64,000 bases of DNA, taken from CBDESN01 sp965242495 (GTDB lineage: Bacteria; Pseudomonadota; Alphaproteobacteria; MPNO01). Positions within the stretch are counted from its first letter, which is position 1. The number at the start of each line of letters is the position of its first letter. The stretch covers positions 2,914,001 to 2,978,000 of the forward strand of contig OZ251446.1 of the NCBI GenBank assembly GCA_965242495.1. Reading direction: 5' to 3'. The notes under the pieces are model-generated. The model was not told where the DNA came from. It worked only from the letters and a program-made list of their open reading frames with translations, and ran no database searches. The translations under genes and the position numbers were made by a program. Positions 1 through 8,560 of the stretch are shown in pieces.

Positions 1-124
1 AGCCGGACATTGCCGTGATCTGCCCCCTCGGACGAGGCGGGCGGCGTTCGGGACCCGCGAGGCGGCGCCCCCCGCACAGATGGGGTCGCCCGGACCCGGT
101 TGCAAGCCGCGCGCCGGGCGGGGC

Positions 125-646
125 TCAGCGGCCGGGCTGGCGTCGGGCCGGCGGGTCCGGGACGGCTCGCCCGAAGGCGCTCCGCCGGTCCTCTTCGTTG
201 ATCATGCCGAGCATCACCTTGCGGTAGCCTTCCACCGCCTCGGCCCCGGCCTGGCGGTAGGCTTCGGCGATGCGGCTGCGCTGGTTCTCCGACAGGCGCC
301 GCTCCAGCTCCTGGCCCCTGGCGGTCAGCTCCAGCAGCCGCTGGCGCCGGTCGCGCCGGCCGGCCCGCTGGGTGACGAATCCCTGCCGGACCAGCTCGCC
401 CAGCACGCGGGACAGGCTCTGCTTCTTGACCTTGAGGATCGACAGCAGTGCGGAGACGGTGATGCCCGGGTTGCGGCCGATGAAATAGATGGCCCGGTGG
501 TGGGCGCGCCCGAACTTGTAGGCCAGCAGCATCTCGTCGGGCTCGCCGGTGAAGTCGCGATAGGCGTAGAACAGAAGCTCCATGCCTTGGCGCAACTCCT
601 CCTCGCGGAGGAAGAGCGGGTTCACCCCCGATTTTATGTCAGTCAT
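125..646 (-). CDS. MarR-family transcriptional regulator
   Basis: A 173-residue winged-helix regulator. Helix 3/4 and the wing can be followed through NPGITVSALLSIL, KVKKQSLSRVLGELV and QGFVTQ, then the basic wing RRDRRQRLLELT, which is the usual MarR order. MarR proteins are dimeric cytosolic regulators, most often repressors released by a small ligand. The gene is divergent from ilvE with about 58 bases between the start codons, so it may control ilvE as well as itself. A palindrome overlaps its own start codon. A PetP-like assignment is possible but unproven. The C-terminal tail is Arg/Pro-rich and probably disordered. Confidence 0.85.
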   Translation of the reverse strand: MTDIKSGVNPLFLREEELRQGMELLFYAYRDFTGEPDEMLLAYKFGRAHHRAIYFIGRNPGITVSALLSILKVKKQSLSRVLGELVRQGFVTQRAGRRDRRQRLLELTARGQELERRLSENQRSRIAEAYRQAGAEAVEGYRKVMLGMINEEDRRSAFGRAVPDPPARRQPGR

Positions 647-653
647 ATTGACT
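641..653. promoter_or_regulatory. Palindrome over the marR start, candidate operator
   Basis: The sequence AGTCA-TAT-TGACT has perfect 5-base arms and covers the marR start codon (644-646). It lies in the short divergent marR/ilvE intergenic space, where an autoregulatory MarR operator would be expected. The operator role is inference. Confidence 0.4.
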
Positions 654-704
654 TATATGCCTTCGGCTGCTAGGGAAGGCAACCGGATTCGATATGTGCA
701 AGCC

Positions 705-1589
705 ATGCTGAGCTTCGACGACCGCGACGGCAAGATCTGGTTCGACGGCGCGCTGGCGCCTTGGCGGGACTGCGGCGCGCATGTTCTCACCCACGGGCTC
801 CACTATGCGAGCTGCGTGTTCGAGGGCGAGCGCGTCTATAACGGCGAAGTGTTCAAGCTGCGCGAGCACACGCAGCGTCTGATCGACTCGGCCGCGGCCC
901 TCGGCTTCGCGATCCCCTACGGGCTGGAGGAGATCGAACGGGCGACCCGCGAGACCGTCGCCGAGCAGGGGTTCGCCGACGCCTATGTCCGCCCCGTCGC
1001 CTGGCGCGGCAGCGAGATGATGGGGGTGTCGGCGCAGAACACCGCGATCCATCTGGCGATCGCGGTCTGGGAGTGGCCGTCCTACTTCTCGCCCGAGGCG
1101 CGGCTGCAGGGCATTCGCCTGCGCTCGGCCGAATGGCGCCGCCCGTCGCCCGACTGCGCGCCGGTCCACAGCAAGGCCGCCGGGCTCTACATGATCTGCA
1201 CCCTCAGCAAGCATGCGGCCGAGGCCGAGGGCTACGACGACGCGCTGATGCTCGACTATCGCGGGCGCATCGCCGAGACCACGGGAGCCAACGTCTTCCT
1301 GGTCCAGAACGGCGTGCTGCACACGCCGGAGCCGGATTGCTTCCTCGACGGCATCACCCGGCGCACCGTGATCGGCCTCGCCCGCGAACGGCGCATCGAG
1401 ATCGTCGAGCGCGCGCTGATGCCGGAGGAGCTGGACCGCGCCGACGAGATCTTCGTCACCGGCACCGCGGCCGAGGTCACCCCGGTGCGGGCCATCGACG
1501 AGCGGGTCTTCGAGGTCGGGCCCGTCGCCCGGGCGCTGATGGACGACTACGACCGGCTCGTGCGCGCGCCGCGCGCCGCCGCCGCTTGA
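705..1589 (+). CDS. ilvE: Branched-chain amino acid aminotransferase (class IV)
   Basis: A 294-residue fold-type IV PLP enzyme that transfers the amino group between glutamate and branched-chain 2-oxo acids, the last step of Val/Leu/Ile synthesis. The start MLSFDDRDGKIWFDG was preferred to an upstream in-frame ATG at 582 because that extension runs back through the marR gene and has no family similarity. The PLP lysine lies in HSKAAGLYM, and the cofactor-phosphate region appears as GRIAETTGANVF and FVTGTAAEVTPV. Length is normal for IlvE. D-amino-acid transaminase or aminodeoxychorismate lyase are less likely relatives. Confidence 0.9.
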   Translation: MLSFDDRDGKIWFDGALAPWRDCGAHVLTHGLHYASCVFEGERVYNGEVFKLREHTQRLIDSAAALGFAIPYGLEEIERATRETVAEQGFADAYVRPVAWRGSEMMGVSAQNTAIHLAIAVWEWPSYFSPEARLQGIRLRSAEWRRPSPDCAPVHSKAAGLYMICTLSKHAAEAEGYDDALMLDYRGRIAETTGANVFLVQNGVLHTPEPDCFLDGITRRTVIGLARERRIEIVERALMPEELDRADEIFVTGTAAEVTPVRAIDERVFEVGPVARALMDDYDRLVRAPRAAAA

Positions 1590-1665
1590 GCGGCGTCTCC
1601 GATTTCCGTCGCCCGGAGCCGCGCTCTCGGCCGCAGGACGCCGCTCCGAGGGCGGGAAACGCCGG

Positions 1666-2136
1666 TTAGCCCGGCGCCTCCTCCGCGCCCGCGCTCCAAC
1701 GCCGTTCCGCCGCATCGTCGCTCTCGCGGGCCGTCACCCAGCGCTCGCCTTCGCCGGTCCGTTCCAGCTTCCAGAACGGCGCCTTGGTCTTGAGCCAGTC
1801 GATCAGGAACTGGCAGGCGGCCAGCGCGGCCTCGCGATGCGCCGACGCGGTGGCGACCAGCACGATGCGGTCGCCCGGCTTCAGCGTCCCGAAACGGTGG
1901 ACGATCCGCACGTCTTCGAGCGGCCAGCGGCGGCGCGCCTCGTCCTCGATCCTGGTCAGCGCGCGCTCGGTCATGCCGGGATAGTGTTCGAGCGTGAGCG
2001 CCGACACGACATCGCCGCCGTTCACGTCGCGCGCCAGGCCGACGAAGCAGGCCACCCCCCCCACCCCACGGTTGCCCTCCGCCAGCGCCGCCATCTCGGC
2101 GCCGGGGTCGAAGTCCTCCGCCTGCACCCGGATCAT
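1666..2136 (-). CDS. moaE: Molybdopterin synthase catalytic subunit MoaE
   Basis: A 156-residue large subunit of molybdopterin synthase, which converts cyclic pyranopterin monophosphate to molybdopterin with sulfur from thiocarboxylated MoaD. Recognisable family blocks are GGVACFVGLARD, LTLEHYPGM, VRIVHRFGTLKPGD and FLIDWLKTKAPFWK, which includes the conserved active-site lysines. It lies 3 bases after moaD in the same minus-strand run. The C-terminal extension of about 15 residues is variable in the family. Convergent with ilvE. Confidence 0.95.
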   Translation of the reverse strand: MIRVQAEDFDPGAEMAALAEGNRGVGGVACFVGLARDVNGGDVVSALTLEHYPGMTERALTRIEDEARRRWPLEDVRIVHRFGTLKPGDRIVLVATASAHREAALAACQFLIDWLKTKAPFWKLERTGEGERWVTARESDDAAERRWSAGAEEAPG

Positions 2137-2139
2137 CGC

Positions 2140-2391
2140 CTATCCCCCGGTCATCGGAGGGAACAGGGCGACCTCGTCGCCGCCGGCGACGGCCGCGTCG
2201 AAGTCGGCGAGCTCCTGGTTGACGGCGACCCGGACCGTCGACAGATCGGCCAGCGCCTCGGCATGGCCGCCGCCCCGGCTTCGCAGCCAGGCGACCAGAC
2301 CGCGCACGTCGCGGACATCGGCCGGCGGGTCGACGTCCTCGCTGCCGACGCCGATGCGGCTGCGGACCCAACCGAAATACATCAGCTTCAT
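2140..2391 (-). CDS. moaD: Molybdopterin synthase sulfur-carrier subunit MoaD
   Basis: An 83-residue ubiquitin-fold protein that carries sulfur on its C-terminal glycine to molybdopterin synthase. The chain starts MKLMYFGWVRSRIG and ends with FPPMTGG, the Gly-Gly tail that MoeB-type enzymes adenylate. The start at 2391 was chosen because its ATG overlaps the moeA stop codon as ATGA. A longer in-frame reading from 3090 is a shadow of moeA. It acts with the adjacent moaE. Confidence 0.95.
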   Translation of the reverse strand: MKLMYFGWVRSRIGVGSEDVDPPADVRDVRGLVAWLRSRGGGHAEALADLSTVRVAVNQELADFDAAVAGGDEVALFPPMTGG

Positions 2392-3644
2392 CGGCTGACC
2401 TCGCTGAACGGCAGAAAGTCCACCATGGCGCCGGGTTCGAGCCGCGTCACCTCCTCGGACAGTTCGATCAGCCCGTCGGCCTCGACCATCGACGACAGGA
2501 CGCCCGCCCCGTCGCGCGGGAACTTGCGCGCCGCCGGGGCGCCGTCGCGGTCGGTGAACAGCTTGGCGCGGAGCCATTCCCGCCGGTCGCGCTTCTTGTC
2601 GTATCCGAACGCCGCGCGCACCCGGAAGACGCGCGGCAGATACTCGGTGCAGCCCGACAGCAGCAGGATCGCCGGCCGGGCGAGCCGCATGAAGGTGACC
2701 ATGACCGCCACCGGGTTGCCGGGCAGGCCGATGAAGGGGACGCGGCCCAGCTGGCCCAGGGCGATCGGCCGTCCGGGCCGGATCGCGAGCCGCCAGAAAT
2801 GGATCCGCCCGAGATGCTCGACCGCGGCCCGGACGTGGTCCTCCTCCCCGGCGGACACCCCGCCCGAACTCACGATCGCGTCGTGGCTCCGGGCGGCCTC
2901 GGCGAGGGCGCGCCGGATGTCGTCGAACCGGTCGGGCAAGATGCCGAGATCGTCCACCTCGCAGCCGAGCTCGCCCAACAGCCCGGCCAGCGCATGGCGG
3001 TTGGCGTCGTAGATGCAGCCCGGCGGCAGCGCCTCGCCGACCTCCCGGATCTCGTCGCCGGTCGAGAACAGCGCCACGCGCGGACGGCAATGGACGCGCA
3101 GCGCCGTCCGCCCGACCGAGGCGGCGAGGCCCACGTCCTGGGGGCGCAGCCGCCGCCCCGCCGGCAGGATGCGGCGCCCCGCCTCGATGTCCTCGCCCGC
3201 GCGGCGGCGGTTGGCTCCGCGCGCGATGCCCGGCCGGACGACGACCGCGTCCTCCTCCTCGCGGCAGTCCTCCTGCATCATCACCGTGTCGGGACCGTCG
3301 GGCATCGGCGCGCCGGTGAAGATGCGGACGGCCTCGCCGCGCCGCGCGCCGCGCCCGGGCGCCTGCCCGGCGGCGATTCGGCCGGCGACCGGCAGGCGCG
3401 TCTCGCCGCCGGGGTCGAGGTCGTCGAAGAACAGCGCATAGCCGTCGACCGCGGCGTTGTCGTGCGGCGGAACCGGACGATCGGCCGCCACGTCCTCGGC
3501 CAGCACCCGCCCGGTGGCGGCGCGCAAGGGGACCTCCTCCGCGTCCACGACGACGTCCAGCCGCTCGGCCAGCAGGTCCAGCGCCTCCTGCGCCGTCATC
3601 AGCCGGCCGCCATGCGCGAAGCAGTCGTCGGAGAGCTGCGCCAC
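2388..3644 (-). CDS. moeA: Molybdopterin molybdenumtransferase MoeA
   Basis: A 418-residue enzyme that inserts molybdate into adenylylated molybdopterin. It starts at GTG with AQLSDDCFAHGG, a typical alphaproteobacterial MoeA N-terminus. Family motifs include VPPHDNAAVDGYA, RIFTGAPMP, the MoCF-binding segment SSGGVSAGEEDHV and GLPGNPVAVMVTF, with a C-terminal MoeA domain IV. Its last bases overlap moaD (ATGA) and it begins just after the mobB stop, so mobB-moeA-moaD-moaE form one transcriptional unit for molybdenum cofactor, which MsrP downstream in this window requires. Confidence 0.95.
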   Translation of the reverse strand: MAQLSDDCFAHGGRLMTAQEALDLLAERLDVVVDAEEVPLRAATGRVLAEDVAADRPVPPHDNAAVDGYALFFDDLDPGGETRLPVAGRIAAGQAPGRGARRGEAVRIFTGAPMPDGPDTVMMQEDCREEEDAVVVRPGIARGANRRRAGEDIEAGRRILPAGRRLRPQDVGLAASVGRTALRVHCRPRVALFSTGDEIREVGEALPPGCIYDANRHALAGLLGELGCEVDDLGILPDRFDDIRRALAEAARSHDAIVSSGGVSAGEEDHVRAAVEHLGRIHFWRLAIRPGRPIALGQLGRVPFIGLPGNPVAVMVTFMRLARPAILLLSGCTEYLPRVFRVRAAFGYDKKRDRREWLRAKLFTDRDGAPAARKFPRDGAGVLSSMVEADGLIELSEEVTRLEPGAMVDFLPFSEVSR

Positions 3645-3645
3645 G

Positions 3646-4164
3646 TCAGGCGGCCCCCCGATCCGCGCCGGCGAGGCCGCAATGCGCCTGGACGAAGTCG
3701 CCGATGGCCCGCAGATCCGTCAGGTCCAGCACCGGGACGCCGGCCCCGGCGACGGGCGCGTCGCTGGCGACCGCGACGACGCGCCGGTCGCCGCGGCACA
3801 ACAACGGCTTGCCCAGGGCCGGCCGGTGGACTTCGAGCTTGTCGTGCGCGCCGTGCTTGAACCCTTCGACCAGCAGCAGGTCGACCGGCGTCATGCGCGC
3901 CGCCAGGGTGTCGAGCGACGGCTCCGGCGCGCCGCGATTCTCGTGCATCAGCGCCCAGCGGTTGGCCGAAGACACCATCACCTCCGCCGCCCCGGCGGCG
4001 CGGTGCGCGTGCGAATCCTTGCCCGGCTTATCGACGTCGAAGCCATGATGGGCGTGTTTGACCGTGGACACGCGGAGCCCGCGCCGCGCCAGCTCGGGCA
4101 ACAGCTTCACCAGCAGGGTGGTCTTGCCGCTGCCGCTCCACCCGGCGATCCCCAACAGCCGCAT
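3646..4164 (-). CDS. mobB: Molybdopterin-guanine dinucleotide biosynthesis adaptor MobB
   Basis: A 172-residue P-loop GTP-binding protein that assists MobA in forming the guanine dinucleotide form of the cofactor. The Walker A motif is GWSGSGKTT at residues 8-16. Further family marks are VSTVKHAHHGFDVDKPGKDS, where the Asp/Lys-rich segment binds nucleotide, and LLLVEGFKHGAHDKLEVHR. It directly precedes moeA. No mobA is visible in the window, so MobA must be elsewhere. Confidence 0.93.
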   Translation of the reverse strand: MRLLGIAGWSGSGKTTLLVKLLPELARRGLRVSTVKHAHHGFDVDKPGKDSHAHRAAGAAEVMVSSANRWALMHENRGAPEPSLDTLAARMTPVDLLLVEGFKHGAHDKLEVHRPALGKPLLCRGDRRVVAVASDAPVAGAGVPVLDLTDLRAIGDFVQAHCGLAGADRGAA

Positions 4165-4177
4165 CCCGGACGCTCCC

Positions 4178-4792
4178 TCACTCCGCCCCGCCCCGGCCCG
4201 CGGCGATTCGCCCCGGCGGCGCGGCGTCGGCCGCGTCCTCGCGCTCCATATGGCGCAGACCGGCGCGCAGATAGTCGTAGCCGGTGACGATCGTCAGGAT
4301 CGCGGCCAGCCACAGCCCGGCTTCGCCGACCGCGCGGACCGGAACGCCCGCCGCGCCGGCGTCGCCCAGCATCAGTATCGCGATCGCGACCATCTGGAGC
4401 GTCGTCTTCCACTTGGCGAGCTGGCTCACCGGCAGACTCACCTTGAGCTGGGCGAGATATTCGCGCAACCCCGACACCGTGATCTCGCGGCACAGGATGA
4501 CCAGGGCGGGCAGGATCGCGAGATCCCGGATATGCCCGAACGCGACCAGCATCAGCAGCGCCGCGGCGACCAGCAGCTTGTCCGCGACCGGGTCGAGGAA
4601 CCGGCCGAAGGCCGATTGCTGGCGCGTCGCGCGCGCGATGTAGCCGTCCAGGAAGTCGGTGACGCCGGCGATCGCGAACAGCCCGCAGGCGACCAGATTG
4701 CCGGGCGCGGTCTCGAGATACAGCGCCGCGACCATCGCCGGGATGACGGCGATGCGGAACAGCGTCAGCAGGTTGGGCAGGTTGGTCTTCAT
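4178..4792 (-). CDS. pgsA: CDP-diacylglycerol-glycerol-3-phosphate 3-phosphatidyltransferase
   Basis: A 204-residue integral membrane enzyme that makes phosphatidylglycerol phosphate, the committed step to phosphatidylglycerol and cardiolipin. The CDP-alcohol phosphotransferase signature D-x2-DG-x2-AR-x8-G-x3-D-x3-D is read in DFLDGYIARA through FGRFLDPVADKL. Several hydrophobic segments follow, and the N-terminus MKTNLPNLLTLFRI is typical. It follows uvrC closely in the same orientation and precedes mobB, a common alphaproteobacterial arrangement. Confidence 0.95.
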   Translation of the reverse strand: MKTNLPNLLTLFRIAVIPAMVAALYLETAPGNLVACGLFAIAGVTDFLDGYIARATRQQSAFGRFLDPVADKLLVAAALLMLVAFGHIRDLAILPALVILCREITVSGLREYLAQLKVSLPVSQLAKWKTTLQMVAIAILMLGDAGAAGVPVRAVGEAGLWLAAILTIVTGYDYLRAGLRHMEREDAADAAPPGRIAAGRGGAE

Positions 4793-4840
4793 CCGGCCGC
4801 CGGGATCCGCGTCCGCGGTCTGCGCGTGACGGGGCGGAGT

Positions 4841-6744
4841 CTAATCGCCGTCGTGAAAGTGGTCATAGATTTTTTTCGCCACCGTCTTGCTGATGCCGTC
4901 CACCGTCTCGAGGTCGGGCAGCCCCGCGGCCGCGACCGCGGCGGCGGATCCGAAATGGAGCAGGAGGGCGCGCTTGCGGCGGCGACCGATGCCGGCGACG
5001 CCGTCGAGCGGCGACCGGTCGATGCCCCGCGCCCGGCGCGCGCGATGGCTGCCGATGGCGAAGCGGTGCGCCTCGTCGCGCAGCCGCTGCAGGAAGTAGA
5101 GCAGCGGGCTGTCCGGCGGCAGCGCGAACGGCGCCCGATCGGGCAGGTGGAGGCGCTCGCGCCCGGCGTCGCGGTCGGGACCCTTGGCGATGCACAGCAG
5201 CGGCAGATCCTCCAGCCCAGCTCCGCCAGCGTCTCCCGCGCCGCGCTCAGCTGGCCGGGCCCGCCGTCGAGGATCACCAGGTCGGGCCAGATGGCGGAGT
5301 CCCGCGCCGGGTCCTGCCGCAGGGCGCGGGCGAAGCGGCGATGAAGCACCTCGCGCATCATCGCGTAGTCGTCGCCCGGCGCGGCGTCGGTCCGTTTGAT
5401 GTTGTACTTGCGATAGGCGTTGCGGATCGGCCCGTCCGGCCCGGCGACGATCATCGCGCCCACGGCGTCGGTCCCGGAGATGTGGCTGTTGTCGAACACT
5501 TCGATGCGGCTCGGCGGTCCGTCGAGGCCGAACTGTTCCGTCATCGCGTCGAGCAGCCGGCGCTGGGTCGCGCTCTCCGACAGGCGCCGGCTCAGGGCTT
5601 CGCGGCCGTTCGCCAGCGCGTTGTCGACCAGCTTCCGCTTGACGCCGCGCTGCGGGCGCGCGAGCTCCACCCGCCGCCCGGCGCGCAGGGCGAGCGCCTC
5701 GGCGAGCAGGTCGAAGGACGGCGTGACGTGGCTCGCCAGCACCAGAGCGGGGGGCGTCTTGTCGGCGTAGAACTGGCCCAGGAACGCCTCCAGCACCTCC
5801 TCGACCGGCTGGTCCCGCCCGTGATTGGGGAAATAGGTGCGGTTGCCGTAATTCTGGCCGGCGCGGAAGAAGAACACCTGGATGCAGGTCTGGCCCGCCT
5901 CCTGATGCGCCGCGACCACGTCGGCCGCGCCCAGGTTGCGGATGTTGATGTCCTGATGCGCCTGGACCTCGCTCAGCGCGCGGATACGGTCTCGATAGAT
6001 CGCGGCGCGCTCGAACGCCAGCCCCTGGCTGGCCTCCTCCATCTGGTCCGACAGGCGCCGCCGCAACCCCTTGCCGCGCCCGGCCAGGAAGTCGCGCGCC
6101 TGGTCGACGATCTCCCGGTAGTCCTCGGGCGATATGCGGCCGACGCAGGGGGCCGAACAGCGCTTGATCTGGAACTGGAGGCAGGGGCGGGTGCGGCCGG
6201 CGAAGACGCCGTCCGAACAGGAGCGCAGCGGGAATACGCGCTGGAGGAACGACAAGGTGCGGTTGACCGCGCCCACCGAGGCGAAGGGACCGAAATACTG
6301 GCCGGCGCGGGACCGCGCGCCGCGATGCTTGATCAGCTGCGGGGCGGCGTGGTCGGCGGTGAGAAGGATGTGGGGGAACGACTTGTCGTCCCGCATCAGG
6401 ATGTTGTAGCGCGGCTTGTGGCGCTTGATCAGGTTGCTCTCGAGCAGCAGCGCCTCGACCTCGGTATGGGTGCGGATGACCTCGATCGACGCCATCGCCG
6501 CCACCATGCGGTGAAGGCGCGCCGGCAGGCGCGCGGGTCTGGCGTAGGCCGCGACCCGCTTGCGCAGATTCTTCGCCTTGCCGACGTAGAGCGCCTCGCC
6601 TCCGGCGTCGTTCATGCGGTAGACGCCGGGGCCCGCGGGGAGCGTCCCGAGCTGCCGGGCGATGACCGCGGCGCCGGACCGCGGCGCGTCTTCCTCGTCC
6701 GGCCCGGCGGCCGCGGCGGGAGGGCGCGCGGCCGGCGGCGTCAT
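4841..6744 (-). pseudogene. uvrC: Excinuclease ABC subunit UvrC, interrupted by a one-base frameshift
   Basis: UvrC makes the dual incisions of nucleotide excision repair. The first frame carries the GIY-YIG domain (GPGVYRMNDAGGEALYVGKAKNLRKRV), the Cys-rich segment SCSDGVF...CLQFQIKRCSAPCVG, the UVR domain and the RNase H-like start of the C-terminal half (DNSHISGTDAVGAM, VILDGGPGQLSAARE). At about 5216-5222 the reading must change frame after LAELG to continue LEDLPLLCIAKGPD and the (HhH)2 end GIGRRRKRALL...VDGISKTVAKKIY, stopping at 4841. One extra C restores a 634-residue protein. The ATG at 6744 overlaps the upstream SDR stop. It may be a sequencing error or a true lesion. Confidence 0.88.
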
Positions 6745-7511
6745 TCGTCGGCCGCCGCTTCGCCCGCCCGCGGCTGCGCCCAGCCGAGATGCTGGCCGCC
6801 GTCGAGCGCGATCATCTGGCCGGTCATCGCCGGCGAGGCGAGGATGAACCGCACCGCGGCGACGATCTCCTCGGGCGTGGCGCCGCGCCGCAGCGGCATC
6901 GCCGCCGCCTGCCGGGCGAACTGCTCGTCGGTCTGGCGCGGGCTGGGCAGGGTCGGGCCGGGGCCGATGCCGTTGACCCGGATGCGCGGCGCCAGGGCCA
7001 GAGCCATGCTCTGCGTCAGCGCCCACAGCCCCGCCTTGCTCACGCTGTAGGAGACGAAATAGGGCGTCAGGCTCCACACCCGCTCGTCGAGCATGTTGAT
7101 GACGTTGCCCTCGGCCGCGGCCGGGAGCTGCGCGGCGAAGGCCTGCATCAGCACGAAGGGCGCCCGCAGGTTCGTCTCCAGATGGGCGTCCCAGGATCGC
7201 CGCGTCGCCGTGTCGGCGAGGTCGTTTTCGAACAGAGCGGCGTTGTTGACCAGACAGCCGATCGGCCCGAGCGCGCGCGCCGCGGCCGGCAGCAACGCCT
7301 GCGCCTCGTCCTCGCGCGCGAGATCGGCGGCGATCGGCGCCGCCCGTCCGCCCTCGGCCTCGATCCGCTTCGCCAGCGCCTCCGCGTCGTCCCGCGACGC
7401 GCGGTAGTGGATCGCGATCGCCCAGCCGTCGCGCGCGAGGCCGAGCGCTACCGCGCGCCCGATGCGGCGCGCCGCGCCGGTGACGAGAGCGGCGCCTGGT
7501 CCGTCCGGCAT
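6741..7511 (-). CDS. SDR family oxidoreductase, pteridine-reductase-like
   Basis: About 256 residues with a classical short-chain dehydrogenase fold. The NADP-binding start is LVTGAARRIGRAVA. The TGxxxRxG form resembles pteridine reductases and FolM dihydromonapterin reductase rather than the usual TGxxxGxG. The NNA motif is LVNNAALFE and the catalytic YxxxK is YSVSK. A second in-frame ATG at 7526 adds five residues. The stop overlaps the uvrC start by ATGA, so the two are co-translated. A folate/pterin reductase role is inference; the substrate is not visible. Confidence 0.8.
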   Translation of the reverse strand: MPDGPGAALVTGAARRIGRAVALGLARDGWAIAIHYRASRDDAEALAKRIEAEGGRAAPIAADLAREDEAQALLPAAARALGPIGCLVNNAALFENDLADTATRRSWDAHLETNLRAPFVLMQAFAAQLPAAAEGNVINMLDERVWSLTPYFVSYSVSKAGLWALTQSMALALAPRIRVNGIGPGPTLPSPRQTDEQFARQAAAMPLRRGATPEEIVAAVRFILASPAMTGQMIALDGGQHLGWAQPRAGEAAADE

Positions 7512-7542
7512 GGCGCCAGGATGCACCGGGCCGGCGGCCGGT

Positions 7543-8523
7543 TCAAGCCGACCGACCCGCCGCGAGCTCCCCGAAGAGCAGGAACTGGCAGGCGACGTAG
7601 CCGGCGTAGAGGGCGAGCAGCGTCGTTCCTTCCGGACGGCTCACCCGCCGGCCGGTCAGCATGAACGGCGCCAGCAGGGCGGTCGCGGCGAGCAGCGCCC
7701 AGAGGTCGAAGGCGACGATGCGGTCGGCGAACGGGACCGGCGTCGCCAGCGCGGTGATGCCGAGAATGCCGAACAGGTTGAAGATGTTGCTGCCGAGGAC
7801 GTTGCCCAGGCAGACGTCGGAATGCCCTCGATAGGCGGCGACGATCGAAGTCGCCAGCTCGGGCAGCGAGGTGCCGACCGCGACCAGGGTGAGCCCGATC
7901 ACCTCGTCGGAAACGCCGGCGGCGCGGGCCAGCGCCGTCGCCCCGTCCACCAGCAGCCCGGCGCCGGCGCCGATGGCGGCGAACCCGCCGGCGACCGAGA
8001 GGATCAGGACCCACAGCCGCCGCGGCCGCCCGGTGAGCTCGTCGGCCTCCTCCCGGTGCAGGGCCGCCGCGTCGTCGTCGGCGTGGAGGTCCCGCCACAG
8101 CGAGAAGACGACGTAGCCCAGGAGCAGCAGGATCATGACCGCGCCCTGCCACCGGTCGACCGCCCCGCCCAGGCCGATCGCCGCGAACACCGCCGTCGCC
8201 GCCAGCACGAACAGCCCGTCCCGGCGCACCGCGTTCGGGTTGACGACGATCGGGCAGATCAGCGCCGCGACGCCCAGGATCAGCATCATGTTGGCCATGT
8301 TGCTGCCGATCACGTTGCCGACGGCGATGCCCGGCGCGCCGGCGAGCGCCGCGCGCAGGCTGACCAGCAGTTCGGGAAGGGAAGTGCCGAACCCGACGAT
8401 CGTCAGGCCGATGACCAGTGGCGAGACGCCGAAGCGGCGCGCCAGCCCGACCGCGCCGCGCACCACCAGTTCGCCGCCGGCGAACAGCAGCGCGAACCCG
8501 ACGGCGACGTAGAGATACGTCAT
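7543..8523 (-). CDS. Calcium/sodium antiporter, CaCA family
   Basis: A 326-residue inner-membrane exchanger of the YrbG type with about ten hydrophobic helices. The two inverted alpha repeats are clear: GFGTSLPELLVS with GNVIGSNMANM in the first half, and AVGTSLPELATS with GNVLGSNIFNL in the second. The GTSLPE and GNxxGSN motifs coordinate the cation. A hydrophilic cytosolic loop (residues 130-150, HADDDAAALHREEADE) separates the halves. Ion preference cannot be read from the sequence. It follows uvrB on the same strand. Confidence 0.9.
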   Translation of the reverse strand: MTYLYVAVGFALLFAGGELVVRGAVGLARRFGVSPLVIGLTIVGFGTSLPELLVSLRAALAGAPGIAVGNVIGSNMANMMLILGVAALICPIVVNPNAVRRDGLFVLAATAVFAAIGLGGAVDRWQGAVMILLLLGYVVFSLWRDLHADDDAAALHREEADELTGRPRRLWVLILSVAGGFAAIGAGAGLLVDGATALARAAGVSDEVIGLTLVAVGTSLPELATSIVAAYRGHSDVCLGNVLGSNIFNLFGILGITALATPVPFADRIVAFDLWALLAATALLAPFMLTGRRVSRPEGTTLLALYAGYVACQFLLFGELAAGRSA

Positions 8524-8560
8524 TCTGCGTCGACGCCGGCGGCGGGACGGCGCGCCGGGT

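Noticed and set aside
1..124. Possible gene at the left edge
   Set aside because: The short frame at 15-227 lies mostly under the marR 3' end and has shadow composition.
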